This document shows positions 9,339-19,142 of a stretch of DNA of 64,000 nt, in pieces. The notes under the pieces are model-generated. The model made no database searches, was not told where the DNA came from, and saw only the letters and a program-made list of their open reading frames with translations. The translations under genes were made by a program, and so were the position numbers. Positions within the stretch are counted from its first letter, which is position 1, and each line of letters opens with the position of its first letter. Location: the NCBI GenBank assembly GCA_002898375.1, contig BEIN01000010.1, positions 30,516-94,515 on the forward strand, written 5' to 3'. The DNA is from a bacterium HR37. GTDB taxonomy: Bacteria; Desulfobacterota_D; UBA1144; Nemesobacterales; CSP1-2.

Positions 9339-12300
9339 ATGAGCTTTTTTAGAGCCTTAACAAAGACCCTGGGTGTTGTTTTACTGTGTTTAATTCTTAT
9401 ACTGCTTTCACTCTATGTTTTTGCAAAAACCCAGTTTTTTAGAGACACCGTTAAAACCCTTATAGAAAAAACCGTATCCAGTTCAACAAACCAAACCCTA
9501 AGAATTGAAAGTGTAGAGATTGATATCTTTCGCAAAATAACATTAAAGAACGCCTCGTTTACGATAGATGATAAACCCTTTATACATGCCCAAGAAGTAT
9601 CCCTAAAGTACTCACTTCCCCTGCTTCTGGATAGCTCAACACTGCTTAGCAAAACACTTCTGCTAAAAGAGATCTCGATTAAAAGTGCAGAAGCAAACCT
9701 GATTCGCTATGAAGACGGCTCATGGAATCTGGAAAGAATAGGGAAAGAGAGAAAAAAAGAAAAAGATTCTCTGGAAAAGAAAGAACCGTCCAAATGGAGT
9801 ATAGTCCTTCAAAGTGTTCTGTTAAAGGATATAAGGGTAAAAATAGAAGATAAGGGTAAAAATAACGCCACAGAGATTAACATCCCGGAGATACTGGCTT
9901 CCCTTAAGATGTTTAACGTAACAAACAGGATAGAAGCAGAGATAAAAAGGGCAACTCTTGATGTAACATCTCCCACAAGAATCAATATAACCGGGCTTTC
10001 AACAAAAACCATATATACAAAAGACGGGATAAAGATAACCAGACTGGAAAGCAAGGTAAACGACGCAAAGATTCAGGTAAATGCAGAGCTTAAAAATTTA
10101 AAGAACCCTGTTTTTGTGTTTGATATATCCTTACAAGGATACAGATTCAAACACGGCCTGCTAAATGCAGAATTACTTGGGGAGGGGAAATACGGAGACA
10201 ACGGCAACCTAACAGGTTACGTAAAGGTAAGGATCCCAGAGTCCGAGATAATGGGGAAGAGGTTTGAGGGTTCACTAGAAGAAATAAAGCTTATGGGTCA
10301 CCTAATAGAACTACAAAACGGCCTTATAAAGACCGAATTCGGACAGATCCTATTTAAGGTTCAACTCGAGCCAACCAGGATACTTACAAAGAAAGGGGTA
10401 AATACATTAAAATCAAGTTTAACAATTAAAGGCCTTGACATATCAAAGCTTCCCCATTTTGCCAGAAACCAACCCAGCACCGGAATCATAAACGGTAAGC
10501 TTGTCTTAGCCGGAAGGTGGAAAGATACAGAAGACATACAGATTAACGCAAATATAGCCAATCTAACGCTAGAAGGCAAGAAACTTGGAAAGATAGAGGT
10601 AAGTGGGGATCTAAAGACGACAAGAGAAAAGGTAGATTTTAACCTTACCCCTGTTCTAGATAAACTCAACCTGGCCCTTATACTTAGTAACGAGACACTT
10701 ACAACCCAGATTGATTCGAAGCTAAACATAAGGGGTTCTTTTCCGTTAAAGAGAGATCCGCTGGGGGGTCTTGTTGCTTATGCCGATATAGTCTCTCTCA
10801 GACAGAGAAACCCTGAGCTGGGTAACGTAGATATTCAGGGAAAGGTAGAGATTAAGGAGTTAAATCTAGAACTAGATATAAGCTCCAAACTGGAAAACCT
10901 AAACCTGTCTGGGGTTTTAAAAAACAACCGATATAAAAGCAGCCTGAACTCCGACATGGAAATAAAAGCCTTTTTACCGCTAAAAAAGAAACCCCTTATA
11001 TCCAGTACCTCGTTTTCCGTAAGGGGAAAAATACATCCATCCAGTATATCGGGGATAGAGATAAGGGAAGGAATTGTAGAGGCCACATACAGAGAAGATA
11101 TCCTTAACCTAAAAAAACTTACCCTTCTATCTGATCAATTTACCATAGAAGCACACGGAACCGGACAAAGGGAAAAGAAGATCAACCTTACGTATGAAAT
11201 GGAGATTAAAGACCCATCCCTGGTCTCAACTCTCTTTCCCCAGACAGGGGTAAAGGGCGTATTAAAATCCTCGGGAACAATACAGGGAAGCATTCTAAAC
11301 CCTGAGGCTACATTTACAGCCAAGGTTTCAAACCTAAGGTACAGAAAGATTATAAGGACAGAGCTTATCGAGGTTAGTGGAAACGTGCTTTTTAACCCCG
11401 AGAAGCTAAAGCTACGTATAGAAGGAACCCTAAAAGAGATAGCTGTAAATAACATCCCACTAAAACAGGCAAGAATTAGCCTAGAAACGCGGGATAAACT
11501 CCTAGTTGGAAAACTGATTGTGCTACAGGATGAGCTAAGAAGCTATACGGTTGAGCTAGAAGCAGAAGACCTTTACGAAAAAGAAAAAAACATAGAGATA
11601 AAAAAAGCACTTTATAGGTTTGGGGACAAGGTGGTTAAAAACAGGGAACCAGTACAAATAAAGCTATATAAAGGGAAAGTAACCATTAAAGCGCTTAATC
11701 TTTTTTACGAAAACAACTCTATAACTGGCAACGCTGAGATAGACTCTGGTGGCAGCACAGAGATAGCCCTATATTTGAATCTTGGAAACCTGATGGGTAT
11801 ATCAGAGGTTCTAGACCTCAAAGAGCCCATAAAGGGAAGTATAGGTGGCAACCTTGGACTTAGAGGAACTTTATCTAACCCATATATGGAAGCCAACATA
11901 AACCTTACAAACATGGCATTTAGGGACTTTAATGCTGACAAAGCACAGATTGAAATCTCATACTCAAAGAGGAATCTCCTTGCCAGAGCCCATGCAATAA
12001 AAAACTCCAAAGATATCCTCACCTTGGATGCAAGAGCAAACTTAAACCTTAACCTTACGAGTATAAAAGAGAGTGTAAACACAGCCGTATTTGATATAAA
12101 GTTAAGCTCACAGGGCTTTGACCTAAGTCCACTTGCAAGCTTAAGTGCTGAGCTAGAAAAAATGCAGGGAGAAGCTGTTTTCAATCTAGAAATAGAAGGA
12201 AGCACCACAAATCCAGAGGTAAATGGCTCCATGAGAATTCAAGAAGCAATGTTAAAACCCAAATCCCTTAAGAACGAGATATATGTAACAGATGCCCTAC

Positions 12301-13397
12301 TTGAATTCCAAGGACAAACAGCAACTCTAAAAACACTTAAAATACTGACAAATAAGGAAGGTTACGGCCAATTTAACGGAGAGGTTAATCTTAAAAGCTT
12401 AACCTACAGAGTAGAGGGAAAACTTAATAGATTTCTTATCAGATCAAAGAGTGTTACAGGTAGCCTGGAAGGATATATAAAACTCGAAGGAGAAAGGAAA
12501 AGGCTCTTTGTAACAGGTGATGTTAGCGTATTAAAAGCTGTGGTAAGGATACCAGAGCTACCTTCAAAGGAATTGGAAGATATAAAGTTTGTGGATGAAG
12601 AAGAGGAAGAAATAGTTATTGAGGTGGCAAAGGAAAAGAGCTACTTTAAAGAAAACGTAGGCATAAGAATAAACATCTCAATCCCTGGAAACTCATGGGT
12701 AAAAGGACAGGGTGCCAATATCGAAATAAGAGGGCAGGTTCAACTAACCAAGGAGTACGGTGAGTCAGTCATCCTAACCGGAAACATAGATACCGTAAGA
12801 GGAACGTACGAATTCATGGGAAAACTCTTCAGAATAGAGGAAGGGAAAATAAGTTTCAGGGGGACACCTCAGATTAACCCCTTTCTGGACTTAAAGGCAA
12901 GCTACAGGGTTTCAAACGTTATTGTTTTTGTAAACATAAGCGGAACCATGAAAAAGCCCGTCCTAAACCTCTCAAGCGACCCACAGATGCAGGAAACAGA
13001 TATACTCTCGTATCTGGTTTTTGGAACCTCTTCTGACAAACTCGGCCCTGGACAGAGGACATCTCTTCAAGAAAAGGCTGCAGAGGTCTTTGCATTCATG
13101 GCCGCAGGTGAGCTTAAAGATATTATAGGAGATAAGTTCGGACTAGATATAATAAGCATAAAGGGAGGAGGAGCCGGATTCGAAAGCACCCAGATTGAAA
13201 TTGGTAAATACCTGACAGAAGACCTCTATGTAGCATACGAAAGGGGCCTTACTTCAAGTTCAACCCTTCACTCTGCAACCCCTGAAATCGCAAATCAGGT
13301 AAGGGTTGAATACAGGATCTTTGACTTTTTAACCCTTGAAAGCAACCTGGGAGGTGTAGAAAGCGGAATTGATGTTTTCTTTAACTTTAATTACTGA
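9339..13397 (+). CDS. tamB: TamB-like inner-membrane-anchored bridge protein (DUF490)
   Basis: A 1352-residue protein with one N-terminal membrane anchor (about residues 5-28, VVLLCLILILLSLYVFA). An AsmA-like N-terminal region and a very long beta-rich body of repeated amphipathic strands follow. The conserved C-terminal TamB domain (about residues 1040-1352) has motifs such as GTYEFMGKLFRIEEGKISF, ILSYLVFGTSS and the terminal VFFNFNY. TamB-type bridges carry phospholipid across the periplasm and support outer-membrane protein assembly with TamA. It follows the Omp85 gene by 27 bases and is almost certainly co-transcribed. A perfect AACCTA/TAGGTT palindrome (9310-9323) lies in the gap. Confidence 0.93.
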   Translation: MSFFRALTKTLGVVLLCLILILLSLYVFAKTQFFRDTVKTLIEKTVSSSTNQTLRIESVEIDIFRKITLKNASFTIDDKPFIHAQEVSLKYSLPLLLDSSTLLSKTLLLKEISIKSAEANLIRYEDGSWNLERIGKERKKEKDSLEKKEPSKWSIVLQSVLLKDIRVKIEDKGKNNATEINIPEILASLKMFNVTNRIEAEIKRATLDVTSPTRINITGLSTKTIYTKDGIKITRLESKVNDAKIQVNAELKNLKNPVFVFDISLQGYRFKHGLLNAELLGEGKYGDNGNLTGYVKVRIPESEIMGKRFEGSLEEIKLMGHLIELQNGLIKTEFGQILFKVQLEPTRILTKKGVNTLKSSLTIKGLDISKLPHFARNQPSTGIINGKLVLAGRWKDTEDIQINANIANLTLEGKKLGKIEVSGDLKTTREKVDFNLTPVLDKLNLALILSNETLTTQIDSKLNIRGSFPLKRDPLGGLVAYADIVSLRQRNPELGNVDIQGKVEIKELNLELDISSKLENLNLSGVLKNNRYKSSLNSDMEIKAFLPLKKKPLISSTSFSVRGKIHPSSISGIEIREGIVEATYREDILNLKKLTLLSDQFTIEAHGTGQREKKINLTYEMEIKDPSLVSTLFPQTGVKGVLKSSGTIQGSILNPEATFTAKVSNLRYRKIIRTELIEVSGNVLFNPEKLKLRIEGTLKEIAVNNIPLKQARISLETRDKLLVGKLIVLQDELRSYTVELEAEDLYEKEKNIEIKKALYRFGDKVVKNREPVQIKLYKGKVTIKALNLFYENNSITGNAEIDSGGSTEIALYLNLGNLMGISEVLDLKEPIKGSIGGNLGLRGTLSNPYMEANINLTNMAFRDFNADKAQIEISYSKRNLLARAHAIKNSKDILTLDARANLNLNLTSIKESVNTAVFDIKLSSQGFDLSPLASLSAELEKMQGEAVFNLEIEGSTTNPEVNGSMRIQEAMLKPKSLKNEIYVTDALLEFQGQTATLKTLKILTNKEGYGQFNGEVNLKSLTYRVEGKLNRFLIRSKSVTGSLEGYIKLEGERKRLFVTGDVSVLKAVVRIPELPSKELEDIKFVDEEEEEIVIEVAKEKSYFKENVGIRINISIPGNSWVKGQGANIEIRGQVQLTKEYGESVILTGNIDTVRGTYEFMGKLFRIEEGKISFRGTPQINPFLDLKASYRVSNVIVFVNISGTMKKPVLNLSSDPQMQETDILSYLVFGTSSDKLGPGQRTSLQEKAAEVFAFMAAGELKDIIGDKFGLDIISIKGGGAGFESTQIEIGKYLTEDLYVAYERGLTSSSTLHSATPEIANQVRVEYRIFDFLTLESNLGGVESGIDVFFNFNY

Positions 13398-13404
13398 ATA
13401 ACCA

Positions 13405-14589
13405 CTAACTTCTTAAAACCCTTTTAATGCCCCTTACAGCCTGCATTATTCTCTTTTCATTCTCAACAAGGGCAAACCTGACATAACCCTCACCTTCACT
13501 GCCAAAACCTATTCCGGGAGAGACTGCAACCTTTGCCTTTTCTATGAGCAGTTTGGAAAACTCAAGAGAACCCATTTGCTTAAATCTATCGGGTATCTCA
13601 GCCCAGACAAACATGGTACCCTTTGGCTTTGGTATTTCCCAGCCTATTCGTGAAAGTCCCTCTATGAGTTTATCCCTTCTTGACCTGTACGTTTCTCTTA
13701 TCTGTTCCAAGCAATCCTGGGGGCCATTTAAGGCCAGTATAGCTGCTATCTGAATCGGCTGAAAAATACCGTAGTCTAGGTAACTCTTTATTCTTCTTAA
13801 CGCTGCAACTATCTTTGGGTTACCCACCATAAAACCCACACGCCATCCCGGCATGTTATAGCTTTTAGAGAGAGAAAAAAACTCAACCCCCACCTCCTTT
13901 GCCCCTGGCACTTGAAGGAAACTTGGAGCCCTGTACCCATCAAAACAAAGATCAGCATAAGAAAAATCGTGTACCACTATAAGTCCTGCCTCTCTTGCAA
14001 GTTCATATATTCCCCGAAAAAACTCTATGTCCACAACGGTTGTCGTAGGATTGTGGGGAAAGGAGATAATCAATGCCTTCGGCTTCGGCCATATATCCCT
14101 TATAGCCCTGTCAACAGCCTCTATAAAGTTGAGATCACCCCTAAGCGGTACCCCCCTTGCATCAGCCCTTGCTATGATCACAGAATAACTGTGGATTGGA
14201 TAGGTTGGGTTTGGAACCAACACCACATCCCCTGGTGATAGTATCGAGAGCATAAGATGGGAGATCCCTTCCTTTGAGCCTATGGTTACTATGGCCTCAT
14301 TTTCAAAGTCCAGCTCAACCCCAAAGTTTCTCTTATACCAGTTACAGATTGCAAGCCTTAACTTTGGAATACCTGCTGAGGCTGAATACCTGTGGTTCCT
14401 CGGGTTTCTGGATGCTTCAATCAGTTTCTCTATTATGTGCTTTGGGGGGGGTTGATCAGGGTTTCCCATTCCCATATCAACTATATCCTCGCCCCTGGCC
14501 CTTGCCTTTGTCTTTAGCTCATTAACTATGCTAAACACATAGGGGGGAAGTCTTTTAATAAGCGAGAAATCATCTAAAAAATCCTGCAT
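13405..14589 (-). CDS. alaC: Class I/II aminotransferase (AlaC / LL-DAP aminotransferase-like)
   Basis: PLP-dependent fold type I aminotransferase of 394 residues. Visible are the substrate-loop motif [13 protein letters not shown], the Asn of [10 protein letters not shown], the Asp/Tyr of [15 protein letters not shown] and the PLP lysine in [15 protein letters not shown]. These match the AlaC/YfdZ branch (glutamate-pyruvate transaminase), which is related to LL-diaminopimelate aminotransferases, so the exact substrate is open. GAGGA lies six to seven bases before the ATG. It converges on tamB with seven bases between stops. Confidence 0.85.
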   Translation of the reverse strand: MQDFLDDFSLIKRLPPYVFSIVNELKTKARARGEDIVDMGMGNPDQPPPKHIIEKLIEASRNPRNHRYSASAGIPKLRLAICNWYKRNFGVELDFENEAIVTIGSKEGISHLMLSILSPGDVVLVPNPTYPIHSYSVIIARADARGVPLRGDLNFIEAVDRAIRDIWPKPKALIISFPHNPTTTVVDIEFFRGIYELAREAGLIVVHDFSYADLCFDGYRAPSFLQVPGAKEVGVEFFSLSKSYNMPGWRVGFMVGNPKIVAALRRIKSYLDYGIFQPIQIAAILALNGPQDCLEQIRETYRSRRDKLIEGLSRIGWEIPKPKGTMFVWAEIPDRFKQMGSLEFSKLLIEKAKVAVSPGIGFGSEGEGYVRFALVENEKRIMQAVRGIKRVLRS

Positions 14590-14673
14590 CTTTTATCCTC
14601 TAGCTTGTTGTTTTAATAATTTTATTATAATACCACTTAATCTCAAGGATTCTGGAAAAAAAACACACCCTTA

Positions 14674-14682
14674 TGGTAGAAT
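14674..14682 (+). promoter_or_regulatory. Extended -10 promoter of rlpA
   Basis: TGG followed by TAGAAT (14677-14682) with no good -35 box. The ATG of rlpA is nine bases after the -10, giving an expected leader of two or three bases. Confidence 0.4.
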
Positions 14683-14691
14683 GAGTGTGAA

Positions 14692-15363
14692 ATGAAGAGA
14701 AGAAATCTCCAAATCCTTATGGTTCTTCCTTTCCTCTTTTCCTGTGCACTGCTTCCCAAAAAAAGCATTCAAAAAGATAGTCTCTATAAAAAAGAGGGCT
14801 ACATTACAGAAGGATATTCCCAGGTTGGCATTGCCTCTTGGTACGGAATAGAGGAGCACAATAGGCAAGCAGCAAGCGGTGAACGCTTCAGCATGCACGC
14901 TTACACCGCTGCTCACAAAACCCTGCCTCTTGGAACAATGGTAAGGGTTACCAATCTGGAAAATGGTAAAGACGTTATAGTAAAAATAAACGATAGAGGT
15001 CCATTCGTTGAAGGACGTATAATTGATCTTTCCTATGCAGCAGCAAAAGCTATCGACATGATAAGGGATGGAACCGTAAAGGTAAAGATAGAGGTAATCT
15101 CGTCCCCACAAAGAGAAGGCAACTACTTTGAGCCCCTCTACACAGTTCAGGCCGGTTCGTTTGTACACAGACAAAACGCAATAAACCTAAGGGAAAGACT
15201 TGCAAACCGCTGGAATGACGTTAGAGTAGAACCAATCGAGATAGGGGGTGACATACACTACCGTGTAAGAATAGGTCGTTTTAAGAAAAGAGAAGATGCA
15301 GAAAAGGTATCTTCAAAATTAAAAGAAGAAATCGGATACAGGGGAAAAGTTATACTTGAGTAG
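14692..15363 (+). CDS. rlpA: RlpA-type septal lytic transglycosylase lipoprotein with SPOR domain
   Basis: Lipoprotein signal (VLPFLFSC), a double-psi beta-barrel domain at about residues 40-130 and a SPOR peptidoglycan-binding domain at about 145-223. The barrel has the RlpA motifs GIASWYGIEEHNRQAASGE, AAHKTLPLGTMVRV and INDRGPF, which carry the conserved His and Asp. RlpA acts on denuded septal glycan. The frame ends five bases before moaE, so the two are probably one transcript. Confidence 0.92.
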   Translation: MKRRNLQILMVLPFLFSCALLPKKSIQKDSLYKKEGYITEGYSQVGIASWYGIEEHNRQAASGERFSMHAYTAAHKTLPLGTMVRVTNLENGKDVIVKINDRGPFVEGRIIDLSYAAAKAIDMIRDGTVKVKIEVISSPQREGNYFEPLYTVQAGSFVHRQNAINLRERLANRWNDVRVEPIEIGGDIHYRVRIGRFKKREDAEKVSSKLKEEIGYRGKVILE

Positions 15364-15368
15364 GAATA

Positions 15369-15818
15369 ATGAAACTAGCCAGTACAGATGAACGGCTCAA
15401 AAAACAGGATTTTTTCAGGATAACGCAGAGAAAGGTAGGTATAGAGAGTGTTCTAAAAAGGGTTATAGAACCCGAATCCGGAGCAACCGTGGTTTTTATA
15501 GGAAGTGTAAGAAAGCACTCACGTGAGAGAGAGGTTCTGTACCTAGAATACGAAGTGTATAAGAAAATGGCCTTAAAAGAGTTCAAAAAGATAGCTCAAA
15601 CCACAAGGAAGAAGTGGGATGTAAACCAGATAGCCATAGTACATCGCGCAGGCAAAGTAGAGCCCGGGGAGGTAAGCGTTATAATTGCTGTTTCCTCCCC
15701 CCACAGAACAGAAGCATATGAAGCATCCAGATTTATAATAGAGATGCTAAAAAAAAGCGTTCCGATATGGAAAAAGGAAGTGTGGGAAGGTGGCCAGGAA
15801 TGGATTCACGGCTCCTAA
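15369..15818 (+). CDS. moaE: Molybdopterin synthase catalytic (large) subunit
   Basis: MoaE transfers sulfur from MoaD to cyclic pyranopterin monophosphate. The 149-residue protein shows the family core GATVVFIGSVRKHSRE, AIVHRAGKVEPGEVSVIIAV and SSPHRTEAYEA, and ends with the active-site segment VPIWKKEVWEGGQEW, which holds the conserved lysine. The ATG at 15369 follows rlpA by five bases. No other molybdenum cofactor genes (moaA, moaC, moaD) are in the window, so MoaD must come from elsewhere. Confidence 0.92.
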   Translation: MKLASTDERLKKQDFFRITQRKVGIESVLKRVIEPESGATVVFIGSVRKHSREREVLYLEYEVYKKMALKEFKKIAQTTRKKWDVNQIAIVHRAGKVEPGEVSVIIAVSSPHRTEAYEASRFIIEMLKKSVPIWKKEVWEGGQEWIHGS

Positions 15819-15861
15819 CAAGAGGCAGCAAATCCTCTACAGAGAAGAAGTTTGGGGCAAT

Positions 15862-15890
15862 TTGACATTTTAATTCTGCTTCTTTATCTT
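15862..15890 (+). promoter_or_regulatory. Promoter of the pan leader and panBCD operon
   Basis: TTGACA (15862-15867), 17 bases, TATCTT (15885-15890). Transcription would begin near 15897 and run through the structured leader into panB. Confidence 0.6.
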
Positions 15891-15896
15891 TATCTT

Positions 15897-16057
15897 GGCT
15901 GTTTTTGGTTAAACCGCTTGGATCCTCAAAAGGAGGACCGAGACGGAGGTTATTTTTGGTGCATACAATAAAAAGAGTAGGACGGAACGGGTGCCGTACC
16001 GAATCAGTTTAAGTAAAGGAAAGCCAGCAAGGGGTAGAACCTCTAGCTGGTTTTTTT
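15897..16057 (+). ncRNA. Structured 5' leader resembling the pan RNA motif, upstream of panBCD
   Basis: Between the promoter and panB lie two hairpins and a terminator. Hairpin 1 (15914-15946) pairs CCG, CTTGG and TCCTC with GAGGA, CCGAG and CGG, leaving one bulged A on each strand (A15922 and A15943) and loop AAAAG. Hairpin 2 (15983-16001) pairs CGG/ACGG with CCGT/CCG and leaves A15986 and A15998 unpaired. The published pan motif is a stem interrupted by conserved bulged adenosines, often in tandem, in leaders of panB/panC/panD operons, and the genes downstream here are exactly those. The match is by structure and context only. A ligand is not established for the motif. Confidence 0.55.
16024..16057 (+). 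terminator. Intrinsic terminator in the panB leader (likely attenuator)
   Basis: A 12-bp stem with one A-A mismatch (16024-16035 with 16039-16050), loop AGA, followed by seven T (16051-16057). It stops 21 bases before the panB ATG, so full-length transcripts need read-through or an alternative fold. Confidence 0.85.
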
Positions 16058-16078
16058 GTTATTAAGCACCTAATTAAG

Positions 16079-16879
16079 ATGAAGAAAGTCACAGTTCCCA
16101 CACTCTACAGCATGAAAAAAAGGGGAGAGAAGATAGTAATGGTTACCGCCTACGATGCCACAACTGCAAACATAGTTGATGAAGCTGGTGTTGATGTGAT
16201 ACTTGTAGGAGATTCACTTGGAAACGTAATCCAGGGGTTACCAAATACCCTCTCCGTAACAATGGATGAGATGATATACCATGTAAAAATTGTATCTCGC
16301 GGGGTAAAACGTGCACATCTTTGCGGAGATATGCCGTTTATGTCGTATCAGGTTTCCAAAGAAAGGGCAATAGAGAACGCCGGCCGATTCGTAAAGGAAG
16401 CAGGAGCAGAATCGGTAAAAATAGAGATAAACGAGAACTACCTTGAAACGGTAAATGCAATATCCAGGGCCGGAATCCCGGTTATGGGACACATAGGGTT
16501 GTGCCCCCAATCCATACACCTTACTGGAGGATATAAGGTGCAGGGCAGGGAAGAAAGTGAAGCCAGAAGGCTACTCGAACTGGCAATAGCAGCAAAAGAA
16601 GCAGGTGCTTTTTCCCTTGTGCTAGAGAGCATTCCCAAAGAACTTGCAAAGAAGATAACTGAATCCATTGATATCCCGACCATAGGAATAGGAGCTGGGC
16701 CTTTCTGTGATGGGCAGGTACTTGTTATAAACGACCTGCTTGGTATCTCTCCGGAACCGGTACCACGATTTGTAAAAAAATACGCAAACCTAAGAGAAAC
16801 AATGTTAAGGGCAATAAGGGAGTTTGCTCACGAAGTAAGGGAAGGAACCTTTCCCGACGAAGAGCACTCCTATAGCTGA
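16079..16879 (+). CDS. panB: 3-methyl-2-oxobutanoate hydroxymethyltransferase
   Basis: First enzyme of pantothenate synthesis; it adds a hydroxymethyl group from methylene-THF to alpha-ketoisovalerate. The 266 residues match the family, with motifs VMVTAYDATTANIVDEAGVD, LVGDSLGNVIQG, VPVMGHIGLCPQ-like (IPVMGHIGLCPQSIH), and GIGAGPFCDGQVLVINDLLG. The ATG follows the leader terminator by 21 bases and has no clear ribosome-binding site. It heads the panB-panC-panD operon, with eight bases to panC. Confidence 0.97.
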   Translation: MKKVTVPTLYSMKKRGEKIVMVTAYDATTANIVDEAGVDVILVGDSLGNVIQGLPNTLSVTMDEMIYHVKIVSRGVKRAHLCGDMPFMSYQVSKERAIENAGRFVKEAGAESVKIEINENYLETVNAISRAGIPVMGHIGLCPQSIHLTGGYKVQGREESEARRLLELAIAAKEAGAFSLVLESIPKELAKKITESIDIPTIGIGAGPFCDGQVLVINDLLGISPEPVPRFVKKYANLRETMLRAIREFAHEVREGTFPDEEHSYS

Positions 16880-16887
16880 GGGGAACA

Positions 16888-17727
16888 GTGAGGGTAATAA
16901 AGAGCATAAAAGAGATGCAAAACCTGGCAAATGAAGCAAAAAAAGCAGGGAAAAGGATCTCTTTTGTTCCCACAATGGGTGCCCTCCATAAAGGCCACCT
17001 GGAGCTCATATCAGAGGGAAGGAAAAGAGGTGATCTCCTCGTTGTAAGCATCTTTGTCAACCCAACCCAGTTTGGACCAAATGAAGACTTTAACAGATAC
17101 CCAAGAGATATAGAAGGGGATCTAAAAAAGGCCAGGGAAATGGGTGTGGATGTTGTTTTTACCCCAACCATTGAGGAGATGTACCCAGAAGGCTTTCAAA
17201 CCTACGTTGAGGTAAGCAAGCTTCAGAACCATCTCTGCGGTATTTTTCGACACGGACACTTCAGAGGCGTAGCAACAGTGGTGCTAAAGCTGTTTAATAT
17301 CGTAAAACCCGATGTTGCCATATTTGGAGAAAAAGACTACCAGCAGCTAAAAATCATCCAGAGAATGGTAAAAGACCTGAACCTGGAGATAGAGATCGTT
17401 GGTTTCCCTATTGTAAGGGAGGAAGATGGCCTGGCCTGTAGCTCCAGAAACTCCTATCTCTCCCACGAGGATAAAGAGTGCGCAAGCACAATCTATAGAG
17501 CACTTCAAGAAATGAAAATTGAGTTTGAAAGAGGGCAACTCAGTGCAAGGGAGATCACGGAGAAGGGAAAGAGGATTCTAAAAAGAGCAGGGATTGAAGA
17601 AATAGATTATATAGAGGTATGCGATCCCGAAACCCTTGAAAGCAAGCAAAAGGCTACCAGAGGAGATATTGTAGCCGTAGCGGTAAGAATAAAGGGGGTA
17701 AGGCTTATTGATAATATAAAACTCTAA
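16888..17727 (+). CDS. panC: Pantothenate synthetase (pantoate--beta-alanine ligase)
   Basis: Joins pantoate and beta-alanine with ATP. The 279-residue protein carries the HIGH-like motif in [15 protein letters not shown], the [18 protein letters not shown] segment, [25 protein letters not shown] and the KMSKS-like region around CSSRNSYLS. The start is GTG at 16888, with GGGGA five bases upstream. It sits between panB and panD in one operon. Confidence 0.97.
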   Translation: MRVIKSIKEMQNLANEAKKAGKRISFVPTMGALHKGHLELISEGRKRGDLLVVSIFVNPTQFGPNEDFNRYPRDIEGDLKKAREMGVDVVFTPTIEEMYPEGFQTYVEVSKLQNHLCGIFRHGHFRGVATVVLKLFNIVKPDVAIFGEKDYQQLKIIQRMVKDLNLEIEIVGFPIVREEDGLACSSRNSYLSHEDKECASTIYRALQEMKIEFERGQLSAREITEKGKRILKRAGIEEIDYIEVCDPETLESKQKATRGDIVAVAVRIKGVRLIDNIKL

Positions 17728-17738
17728 AGGAGGGCACA

Positions 17739-18152
17739 ATGGAGAGGCTGCTGCTTAAATCAAAGATTCATAGAGCAACTGTAACGGAGGCAAATGTTGA
17801 CTATGAAGGCAGTATAACAATTGATAAGGAGCTTATGGAAGCTGCAGACCTGTTTCCCTACGAACAGGTACATGTATTTAACGTTACAAACGGCCACCGA
17901 TTCATCACCTATGTTATAGAGGGAAAACACGGCTCAGGTGAAATCTGCGTAAACGGAGCAGCTGCTCACCTTGCAAGGAAAGGAGATATACTGATTATCG
18001 CAAGCTTTGCCTCTTACGATGAAGAAGAATGTAAAAGCCATGAGCCAACCCTGGTCTATGTAGATGGTATAAACAGGATAACGAAGTTATTAAAACCCAC
18101 TTCTAACCCCAAGAAGCTAAAGGTTGCAAAAAGTTCAGGTAGGAATCCATAG
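17739..18152 (+). CDS. panD: Aspartate 1-decarboxylase (pyruvoyl enzyme proenzyme)
   Basis: Makes beta-alanine for PanC. The 137 residues include the self-cleavage site YEGSIT, where Gly-Ser is processed to give the pyruvoyl group, and the family motifs [27 protein letters not shown] and [27 protein letters not shown] precedes the ATG. The C-terminus is about ten residues longer than in E. coli and basic. It is last in the operon, followed by a 212-base spacer with the next promoter. Confidence 0.97.
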   Translation: MERLLLKSKIHRATVTEANVDYEGSITIDKELMEAADLFPYEQVHVFNVTNGHRFITYVIEGKHGSGEICVNGAAAHLARKGDILIIASFASYDEEECKSHEPTLVYVDGINRITKLLKPTSNPKKLKVAKSSGRNP

Positions 18153-18196
18153 AAGTATCTAATACAACCCAAAATGATTCACAAATAACATTATTA

Positions 18197-18225
18197 TTGA
18201 CAGAAGCAATTTGTGAGGTTATAAA
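18197..18225 (+). promoter_or_regulatory. Strong promoter upstream of the polar-lipid-like operon
   Basis: TTGACA (18197-18202), 17 bases, TATAAA (18220-18225). It is followed by a roughly 130-base leader before the ATG at 18365, including a short inverted repeat TTAGC/GCTAA near 18230. The leader shows no other structure I can name. Confidence 0.6.
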
Positions 18226-18364
18226 TGTTAGCAATGCTAAAGGAAAATTAAGAAAAAGTGATAATAAAACCAGTAAAAGATATGATAATATGTAGGTTAT
18301 CATAGGTGTTTTTCACCATATTGGAGTCCAAAGCAATTAATTCATCAGATGGAGTATCGGTGAT

Positions 18365-19141
18365 ATGAAAGCAGTGATACTTGCAGCAGGTAGAGGCAAA
18401 AGGCTCTATCCGTATACTAAGTATATACCAAAATGCCTGCTCGACATAGGTGGGGAGACCATACTCGAACACCAGCTTAACAACCTAAGGGACTGTGGTA
18501 TAAACGAGGTGGTTATTGTAGTGGGATTTGGATTTGAAAAAGTAGAGCACTTTTTGAGAAACTATGACAATCTTGGAATCAGTATAAAGACACTTTACAA
18601 CCCCTTCTACCAGACAACAAACAGCCTTATTTCTTTATGGATTGCAAGAAGTGAGATGAACGACGATATAGTCGTTATAAACGGAGACGATATATTCGAG
18701 ATTGAGGTACTAGAGCAGGCCATAAGTGTAAAAGACGCAAAGATATGTCTGCCTATTAAAAGAAAGCCAAGTTACGAAGAAGAGGATATGAAGGTAGTTA
18801 TAAGAGGTGATAAGATAGTGGAGATAGGAAAGACACTAAATGCCCCACCCTCAGCTGAGTCAGTGGGGATTAGGGTGTTTAAAGACACCGGAGTTGAGCT
18901 CATAAGAAGGGCTCTTGAGGAGGAAACAAGAACCGCAGGTGCTGAGAAGAAGTGGTATGTATCTGCGATCCAGAGGCTTATTAAAAACGGATACAAGATA
19001 AAGTACCTCGACATAAAAGACCTCTTTTGGATGGATGTTGACTACCCTAGCGACCTCTTTAAGGCCAGACTTAACTCAAGTAAACTGGTTAGAAAGGCAT
19101 ACGAAGAAAGGATGCTTCAGGTAGTTGAAACAGGCCAGTAA
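18365..19141 (+). CDS. Sugar/choline/inositol-phosphate nucleotidyltransferase (COG1213-type NTP transferase)
   Basis: Rossmann-like nucleotidyltransferase of 258 residues. The nucleotide signature is MKAVILAAGRGKRLYPYTKYIPKCL at the N-terminus, followed by NPFYQTTNSLISLWIARSEM, the metal-binding INGDD and MDVDYPSDL at the C-terminus. This pattern is shared by phosphocholine (LicC-like) and inositol-1-phosphate cytidylyltransferases. The product would be a CDP-activated alcohol for the CDP-alcohol phosphotransferase encoded one base after the stop. The real acceptor is unknown. The gene starts the operon behind the promoter at 18197. Confidence 0.8.
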   Translation: MKAVILAAGRGKRLYPYTKYIPKCLLDIGGETILEHQLNNLRDCGINEVVIVVGFGFEKVEHFLRNYDNLGISIKTLYNPFYQTTNSLISLWIARSEMNDDIVVINGDDIFEIEVLEQAISVKDAKICLPIKRKPSYEEEDMKVVIRGDKIVEIGKTLNAPPSAESVGIRVFKDTGVELIRRALEEETRTAGAEKKWYVSAIQRLIKNGYKIKYLDIKDLFWMDVDYPSDLFKARLNSSKLVRKAYEERMLQVVETGQ

Positions 19142-19142
19142 T

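Noticed and set aside
11705..12232. 175-codon antisense ORF inside tamB
   Set aside because: It mirrors the strong codon bias of tamB, has no ribosome-binding site and no recognisable domain.
14671..15174. 167-codon antisense ORF across rlpA
   Set aside because: rlpA is clearly coding with a lipobox, DPBB and SPOR domains; the reverse frame is a shadow rich in Tyr, Cys and Phe without motifs.
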